Assembly: GCA_033065855.1 (NCBI GenBank)
Contig: JAVXUO010002328.1
Span: 1-64,000 of the forward strand
Source: Escallonia rubra
Lineage: Eukaryota; Streptophyta; Magnoliopsida; Escalloniales; Escalloniaceae
DNA length: 64,000 nucleotides
Direction: 5' to 3'
The position numbers were made by a program, and so were the translations under genes. Under the pieces are notes generated by a model that saw only the letters and a program-made list of their open reading frames with translations, searched no databases and had not been told where the DNA came from. This document shows, piece after piece, positions 57,201 through 64,000 of the stretch. Each line of letters begins with the position of its first letter. Positions within the stretch are counted from its first letter, which is position 1.

Positions 57201-57625
57201 GATTTCCAAGACCTTCTCGCTGCACGACTTTCGGTTTTCGCCATGCCCATGTATATATTCTGTATACATATGACAAGAAACGTGTATCTTTTCAGTAATT
57301 TCTCCTTTGGTATTACTCTCATGCATCAAGTAATTATTATGTGGCAACTTCAGCTAGCGCGCATGGCCTCTGAGTAAGTGGAACAAGAAACTTTTCAGCC
57401 CTTAATTAATGCTCATGAATTAGGGAATGGGGGCGTTGCTTCCAACACAACAAAATTTAATCACTTAAACTACCCATCTTCTCGCCAGTCCATGCTAGTA
57501 ATGACATCTCACTCGCTCTGACAACTTCAAATGCACATGATACAATCATGCACCGGTACAACTTGATGAGAGACTTCTAAAAAACCTGCCCCTCGAACTA
57601 GACGTACCTGTATTCATTACCACTC

Positions 57626-57655
57626 AGGTTACCTCCACATTATCGGAGGTAACCT
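57626..57655. repeat. Perfect short inverted repeat, unit B copy
   Basis: The same AGGTTACCTCC arms as in unit A at 45693-45722, with loop ACATTATC. Confidence 0.8.
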
Positions 57656-58916
57656 TCTCAGACCTGTAATGGAGGAGAGCCTTCTAACGTCCTCCCTCCA
57701 CCCTCTTATTGCTAGGCACAGGAAATAGGTCAGTCTTAACAAAAATTCTTCATTCACCCAAAATGTGAAGTGCAAGGACTGCTTGGCAAATGCATTTAAA
57801 ACAAAGAAACACGTACCTTCATGTATGACTGGTACTAACAAGAATCTGCATAAACTTGTAGGGCGTGTGAGGATTTGTATCAGAAAAGAGTTGGGAGGCT
57901 TCTGATATTAATACTGGCATAACCTACAAATTCATGTCCTAGACAAGAAATTATGATGCCCTACACGAGGGACAACACAAAGCTTTATTCCTTGATATGT
58001 GTACTTCTACAAGAATGTTCCTGTAGACCAGTTACTCCTCTTCTTGGTAAACCCAGCCAATTAGAATTAGGTTGTCTTGATGAGGACGTCAAAATTTGGG
58101 CACGAGATTTGTCCTATAAACGGGGCTACAACTTAGGATAATGAGAATACGGCACATTAGCCTTTTGTAGTTTTCCACTTTTCTGTTCTTTGATATTCGA
58201 AGCGTGTAAAGCAAGAGAGTTGCCGAAAAAATCCCTGTTTCGTCAATACCAAAATTGGCAGCTTTAGTTACAGCCGCCTTCTGTACGTAGCTGTGCTGGT
58301 TCAGTTCTGCATCTTCTTGTAGTGAATTTCTTGCCGTATCTCTACTAAAAGTAGTTCAATCAATACCTTGACAGAGCTGGTAGATGGCTGGTGAATCCGA
58401 CCAAATCGTATCCCACTTGTAAATCAGTGTGGTTGACAGTAAAAGCTAGCTAGACGCTCAGTGTGGCTACATTTATAGCTAATGAGAGCGAGTCATACCA
58501 GCTTTGATGTCAGCATAAGGTGTTATTGTAATAACTAGTGACAAGCAGCTTACAGGGATAAACATTGAACTTGTATAAGTTTGCTATGTATGCTCATGTT
58601 AGCTTACGTAAGATTTCCTTAGTAAACCAGCTTAGATTGCTTAAACAAATTTTTGTTACGTATTTTTTTGAACATGCGAGCGTCAGTGACCGCAGAATTA
58701 AAACGAAATTTCGATTAGCAAAACTGACTAGTAGCAAACAAAAGTATGGAAAATCATAAATATCACCTCAGTTACCCGTGGAAGTTCTATTTGCAACATA
58801 TCATATCGCATTATGGTAAACACACGTGTTCGCTCTTCCATTGGCAGGCAAGATCGAGTGGTTGTCACGTGTTTATGCTTGGTAAAGCGAGACAGTCGAG
58901 ACACAACCCCGAAGAG

Positions 58917-59018
58917 CGAGTCTTCAACCGCCCTCAGGGCTTCCAACATTTCAGTTTTTTAAGCCATTTATTAGCTAGCCTGGAATATTGGAAGCCCTTG
59001 AGGGTAGTTGGAAACTTC
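58917..59018 (+). ncRNA. Second miR477-like hairpin H5 (unit B)
   Basis: The 5' arm (58920-58954: GTCTTCAACCGCCCTCAGGG then CTTCCAACATTTCAG) pairs with the 3' arm (58980-59017: CTGGAATATTGGAAGCCCTT then GAGGGTAGTTGGAAACT). Relative to H4 the 5' arm changes A to G (CCACCC to CCGCCC) and the 3' arm changes A to G (GGATAG to GGGTAG), so pairing is kept as strong. The arms are nearly identical in A and B while the loop differs more. Confidence 0.6.
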
Positions 59019-59968
59019 TCCTTATTATTGATAACAAAGGCTTTCTTTTCTATAGCTCACTTCTTAACATGATACAATCCCTTGCTGGTGGCTTATTATA
59101 TAGAGACGGTTGACCTCTACTCTACATTGATTTCATCAGAAAAGCTGATCGAATCCCACCTTGTTAAATGTCTTTATTGAGTTGCTTGCGAATATTCAAA
59201 CTATTAAGACCACTGATAACTAGCTAATGCATGGTTTACTTTTCAACGTTCGCAAAATACACGTGTAAGCAACGTTTTGTAATGTATAGGGTGACACTAA
59301 ATTCAATATTTTATCGTTTTGGGTTAAATGCACACCTCTACAAGGTAGTATTTTATTTTATTTTAGCAACAAAAAATTTCTGAAAGAGTGTAGATTTAGC
59401 AAAAGGGGAGCGGCGCTGGTGGAATGGAAACTAGAATCATGGATGGACTCATCTTTTTACTTCAAGGGTCAAGAGAATAACCGGTAGCTTTCCCATAGGA
59501 AATTAGCCCTTTGATCATACCCAAGAGATCCCTTTTTTCTAAAGATTATGTGCGATTTGAACTTCATTATCGAGGAATGGATTCTCAAGAGAATATTGGA
59601 CACGAACCTGTGAATTGGAAAATTTTTGGTCAGTAAATATTCCATCACTTTTTGGTCGTGAATGTCAAACTAGAGCGATGACGAATATTTGATACAACAA
59701 TCCATATGGATTTCGAAATTATAAAGATATGTATCTTAAATATTCGTACTCGCGACGAGATTACGATTATAAGTTCGAGGCTTGTGGGAGGTTGAATAAT
59801 TGGCTGGATGGATTCTATCCTTCTAACAAACCAAAAAAAAAAAAAAAAAATCCCACCATACATATTCGCAAATAACTTCTAACCATCATAAACACCTCCT
59901 TGGACAAATATTTGTTCTTCCAACTAAAAAAACTTACCCTCGCCAAAACATATTTGCACCCCTCTTCT

Positions 59969-61024
59969 CAGAGGCGGAGCTCCTGCCTGACCGGGGGGGG
60001 CCACGGCACCCCCAACTTTTTGGAAAATTATTTTTTTTAATTATTTTAATTAGATACTCATTTTTTACGTATTTACAAAAATGTCATTATATCGTAACTA
60101 ATTGATTAGGGTTTCTTTTTGTTGTATTCTTTACGCTTTGAGTCACCGGCCGTCATAATCATTTCGTTCTCATTCTTCATTCTTCCAAATCTTAAATTTC
60201 AAATCTCCGAATTACGAAAAAATATGAATTGATCGAGGTGAGTTCTTTTGTTTTAAGTTTAATTCTTGAAGTATTAACAAATTCAATAGTTACGCTACTT
60301 ATCGTATTAATGTATTCAATTGTTACGCTATTTTAATAGTTACGCTATTCATTAGTTTAATTTTTATAGTATTAACGTATTCAATTGTTACACTATTTCA
60401 ATAGTTAAGCTATCGTTAGTTTAATTCTTATAGTATTAGTGTATTCAATAGTTACGAAAAAATACGAACTGAGCAATTTACTATACATTTATCGTACTCA
60501 ATAGTTACGCTAATTATAATATGTTTATTTTTGTAGATGAGAAAGTCAAAGTCACGCACAATTGATTCTTTCTTTCAAACAAAAAATGTTAGCAGTAGCA
60601 ATGTTGATGAATGACTTCCTCCAACCAAGAATGTTAATGATGATAACATTGTCGCACCAATTCCTAATCTTGCTACTGACGTTGAGATTTTGAGTCCAGA
60701 AAGTCGACCTAAAAAATTTCCAAGACTTGAAAGTACGAACGTCAGCAATGATTTTGATTGTGCACATTGAGAAAGATATTGTGAAAACGTTTACTATAGA
60801 CTCGATCATTGATGATTTTCGTGACTATAAAGAACGCCGAGTTCTGCTTTAACCATCAATGTATAGAGTTATTTTTCTTGTTTTGTGAAACCTTGATGAA
60901 CTACATTTAATCTTAGTGTTTTTTTTATTTTTCATGGTTTATGTAAACTCGAACCTTCTTCATTCATTTAGTTAGTCATCAAATTTTTTATGTCTTTTTG
61001 GCCCCCCGGTTAGACTTTCTGGAT
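59969..61024 (+). mobile_element. hAT element (Tip100-like) with transposase remnant
   Basis: It starts CAGAGGCGGAGCTCC. The right side, ending CCCGGTTAGACTTTCTGGAT, is the typical sub-terminal hAT stretch, but the final CCGCC..CTG is lost. CTCTTCT flanks both ends, a near-complete 8 bp duplication. Unit A (about 48030) has the empty site. A C-run and A-run at 61032-61054 follow. It is a deletion derivative. Confidence 0.7.
60539..60830 (+). pseudogene. N-terminal remnant of a TTF/MYM-type hAT transposase
   Basis: ATG at 60539 opens MRKSKSRTIDSFFQTK, the typical start of the zinc-finger MYM type 1-like hAT proteins of plants. A stop follows after about 24 codons. The frame then continues with NVNDDNIVAPIPN and ESRPKKFPRLE before further stops. 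The TTF zinc finger and the catalytic region are missing. Confidence 0.75.
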
Positions 61025-61588
61025 CTCTTCTCCCCCCCCCCAAAAAAAAAAAAAAAGAATCTCTTTTGGTACATGATGTAGGAAATAATACGTGGCCACT
61101 TTTAGCGTGAACTTGTCACGTTTAGGCGACCACGATCTATTTGGATCAGACATCTAATTCAGTTCACCTCGTTTCCCTTCATGTGGTGAGTATCCTTGCT
61201 TTTTCAGAATTCCGTCAGAGGATAATCACCAATTGATTGTCTTCCATTAGGAAAAAGGTAGGCTCTCCCATGTTCGGGTACATTTAAGCCTCAATATTCT
61301 CGAGTTCTCCTCTCCCATATGATGATCTTCCGTATCGCTGTGCCCGTACGTGCCTCCATACGGCTGTGCTAATTGCGATGTCCCCATATTTTGTCCAAAC
61401 AACACCAATTCAAGAAAAATTTTGGTGTCACTTACCGGCAATTTAATGAGTTTTAACTTCGAGTTTTCAATCGGTGAATAAAAGAGTTAGAAACATTTTG
61501 TTCAAACCCGAGTCAATCACAACGGTATAATAGGGTTGGTCAGGCATGAGAAGCCACCAAACTCGTCCGGCCCATTCAATTTGTTTTA

Positions 61589-62307
61589 CAAGGGCGGACC
61601 ACCCCCATGACTGTGGTGTGGTGGTGGTGGTGGTGGTGGTGGGGGGGGGGGGGGGGGGGGGGCATGACACCCCTCAAATTTTTTGGAATTTTTTTTTAGT
61701 TTCATAGATAATGAGTAAACATAATTAAAATATTTAAAATGTTTACAAAATTTCATTATATTGTAACATTAATTTATTATGATTTCATTTTGTTGTGTCT
61801 TTTACTCTTTGTACCCTATCATAGTTTTTATCTTTGTCATTTTTTTGCTTTATCTTCATTCTTCTAAATTCAAAATGCTAGAAATCAACATTACAAAAAA
61901 AAAAAAGAAAGAATAGATTAAGGTTCGTTCTTTTTTTTATTTAGTTTAAATTCTTATAGTTGGTTGACTTATACGTAACTAATGTACTCATATAGTTATT
62001 AATCACATTAATAATATATTTATATAGTAAGAGTTAAGCTTTTCTCATGCAAAATTAGAAATTTATTGTTGACGAACCTTAGCAAGTTAAATAAATCACT
62101 ATGTTAGTGAAAATATATATTGTTAGTAGTTAAATTGAGTAATCTATTTTGTATTTAACGGATTCAATAGTGACGCTAATTATAATGTGTTTTTGATTAT
62201 ATATTTTATGTGAACTTGAGCCTTTTGAATCCTTTTGTGTTCGCCATCAAAATTTTCTTTTATGATTTTTTAGCGCCCCCGATTTAGACTTTCTGAATCT
62301 GTCCATG
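61589..62307. mobile_element. Deleted hAT element in unit B
   Basis: The 719 bp element starts CAAGGGCGGACCAC and ends CTGAATCTGTCCATG, degenerate Tip100-like ends. It is flanked by a perfect 8 bp duplication TTGTTTTA (61581-61588 and 62308-62315). Unit A has the empty site (TTGTTTTATCACA at about 48636). No transposase. Confidence 0.8.
61617..61662. repeat. (GGT)n followed by a run of about 22 G
   Basis: GTGGTGGTGG repeats run straight into a long poly-G tract inside the hAT element. Runs of this length are prone to error in assembly and are a G-quadruplex candidate. Confidence 0.9.
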
Positions 62308-62539
62308 TTGTTTTACCAAATTAGTCCTTACTACGTACCTTGTGTTTTTCCTTTAGATTGGCTGTAACATCTGGCCCGTCACCTACAGTCATAAGTGTTA
62401 GTTACACAAAAAAACACTCAAATCAAATGCATCACCTTCCCCCCTTTCTAAGACCTCCCAAACCCAAAACCCTAATCTCCCCTCCAAAACCCCAACCTTC
62501 TCATTCCCTCTCTTAAAAACCCACAAACACCCCCACCAT

Positions 62540-62930
62540 CTCCACCAAATTCTCTCCAATGCCATCACCCCTTAATATCCAGCAAGCTTCTCCACCAGTC
62601 TCTCTCTTTTCCCCAAACTGCCCATTCCTGGAATACAATGTTCCAAGTCTAATCTCACAGCTCAATATCCCTCAATAAGTAATCCTCTTTTACAACCAGA
62701 TGATCCGAAACGGCACCGTCCCGGATGAGTACACCTTTCCTTCTGTCTTCAAAGCTTGCGTTAGACTTTGTGTTTTAAATAAAGGCGAAGAGATTCATTG
62801 TTTGTGTGTGGAATTAGGGTTGCATTTAGATGTTTCCGTGCAAAATGCACTTATTTCGATGTTTTTTCAGTTTGCGGTTGTTGAATTAGCCAAAAAGTGT
62901 TTGATATGGTGGATAGGGTGACGTTGAGCA
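62540..62930 (+). pseudogene. PPR-protein relic (unit B copy)
   Basis: A frame from 62700 reads MIRNGTVPDEYTFPSVFKAC, then RLCVLNKGEEIHC and VQNALISM. This is a pentatricopeptide-repeat (PLS-type organelle RNA-editing class) segment of about two motifs. A frameshift near 62895 changes the expected KVFDMV.RVT into KCLIWWIG and a stop. No upstream transit peptide or further repeats follow, so it is a truncated relic. Confidence 0.85.
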
Positions 62931-63339
62931 GGTATTTTTAAATAGACAGATGCATCTGTAAATAAGGTCACAAATGTTGGCATATCTTAGTTTGGATGCT
63001 TTAAGTAACAAAAAGAATGAAAATAGAAATAGATGAGAGAGACAAAAAGTAAATTTTGCTAGGTCGATCTGATAAGGATTTGACCTAAAAATTCACTTCT
63101 AAAAAACCCCAAATTTGTCCTGAAATAAGTTTGGTACATTGTATTTTGGCCTCATACGCGTAAACACTTCTTTAAGAGGTGTCGGACACGGTATTGGGTA
63201 ATTTAAAAGTAAATAAACAAATTCGGACACCGCTGAGAGGTTTGAACAGGTGTCCAGACCTATCGGTGAGTTATTGGACACAATATATCCACCTATATGA
63301 GGTGTCGGTGCTTCCTAGGTTCTTTCTCTGTTAGAGAGG

Positions 63340-63580
63340 CGGGGAGACTCTTGATCATCTGTTGTTTGATCTTGCAGTTGCTAAAAGAAGTTGGAATTTT
63401 ATCTTTAGTATCATGCCTTTTAGACTATCAGTTACGAAATACTTTATTTGTGCTGGATTTGCTGAGGAGCTCCCTTTTCTCAGCTTTTGTTGCATATTGC
63501 TTGTTTCGGTGCACTTGAAGGGGAGGCATAGGAGAACTTTTCAGGAAATAGTTCTCCCTTTTCGTGTCTGCTAGAGCTGA
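63340..63580 (+). pseudogene. LINE zf-RVT relic (unit B copy)
   Basis: The frame reads DHLLFDLAVAKRSWNFIFS and then CCILLVSVHLKGRHRRTFQ. This follows the LINE pattern of a zinc-finger tail and the WRERNNR.FED-like motif. It matches the copy at 49990-50290 and is broken by frame changes. Confidence 0.55.
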
Positions 63581-64000
63581 GGAGGTTTGATGCAGTTCTG
63601 ATCCTATCAAGGTGGTCAACAGATCCATTCATACAACATGCAATGTTTGAGAAGAATTGCCATTCCTTTAATACAGCTTGATGTTGTGTATTTATAGCTG
63701 ATACGGTATACCGTTCGTCTACATGGGTGGAAAAATGTACTCCAACCACTGTAATGAGAATAATCTGGCGTATAGTGTAACATTATAAGCTTCGGATTGC
63801 AAACATGATTTTGAGAAGGATGTTCACGCTCAAATTTTGTGATTTAGGGATATCTAAACATGAGTCATCGCTGTATGAAAAAAACGTATGAAGTGTGCTT
63901 ATACCGCTATGGTTGTGATTACGTAATCTATCTTTGCGGCCAAACTTGCGGAGGTATATTTATCTTGTGAGCAAAGTCCCTCTTGTATATTTTCTGCATT

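Larger units (their letters stand above)
54570..64000 (+). repeat. Unit B of the duplicated segment (runs off the window)
   Basis: It matches unit A in the same order (see that entry). It carries a solo LTR at 56525-57116, hAT elements at 59969-61024 and 61589-62307, hairpins H3 and H5, a PPR relic and a LINE relic. Its right end is not reached. Confidence 0.85.

Overview
This 64 kb window is eudicot nuclear DNA. The genes have short exons in AT-rich introns. There is a plant calnexin, a plant Tudor-SN nuclease and an amidase-signature gene, and the gaps hold typical plant hAT, Mutator, PIF/Harbinger, Stowaway, SINE, LINE and LTR elements. The species cannot be named from this sequence alone. 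miR477-like hairpins argue weakly against Brassicaceae.

The left 27 kb is gene-rich. The 3' two-thirds of an amidase gene lies at 306-5642 (+) and runs in from outside the window; its large intron holds a hAT element. A complete Tudor-SN gene follows, CDS 11656-19861 (+), 16 coding exons, 981 aa, with two DNA elements in intron 15. A complete calnexin gene lies at 24021-26938 (-), 6 coding exons, 539 aa. Every exon junction in these three genes is phase-consistent. A 999 bp Mutator-type element sits between Tudor-SN and calnexin. The two complete genes act in RNA metabolism and in ER protein folding; there is no sign that neighbours are co-regulated, though both have ACGT-core bZIP-type motifs in their promoters.

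The right 37 kb (27-64 kb) has almost no intact protein gene. It is built from diverged tandem copies of one segment: unit 0 at 29.3-30.0 kb, unit C at 36.2-41.9 kb, unit A at 41.9-50.9 kb and unit B at 54.6-64.0 kb, running off the window. Each unit carries a long imperfect hairpin whose 5' arm resembles miR477. Units A and B carry a second, different miR477-like hairpin about 1.8 kb downstream, plus a broken PPR fragment and a broken LINE fragment. The copies serve as empty sites for one another, so several insertions in single units can be placed to the base: a young gag-protease LTR element in C, a PIF-type MITE in A, and a solo LTR plus two hAT elements in B. The solo LTR in B is inserted in the basal stem of that unit's first hairpin.

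Other items are a 2.8 kb solo LTR, a tRNA-derived SINE with a 16 bp target duplication, a GGGCCC-rich island, two LINE relics, and a 99-codon B12D/NDUFA4-like reading frame at 52260-52559 (-) whose expected start codon is TTG. The most interesting feature is the duplicated family of miR477-like hairpins, including one split by a retrotransposon.
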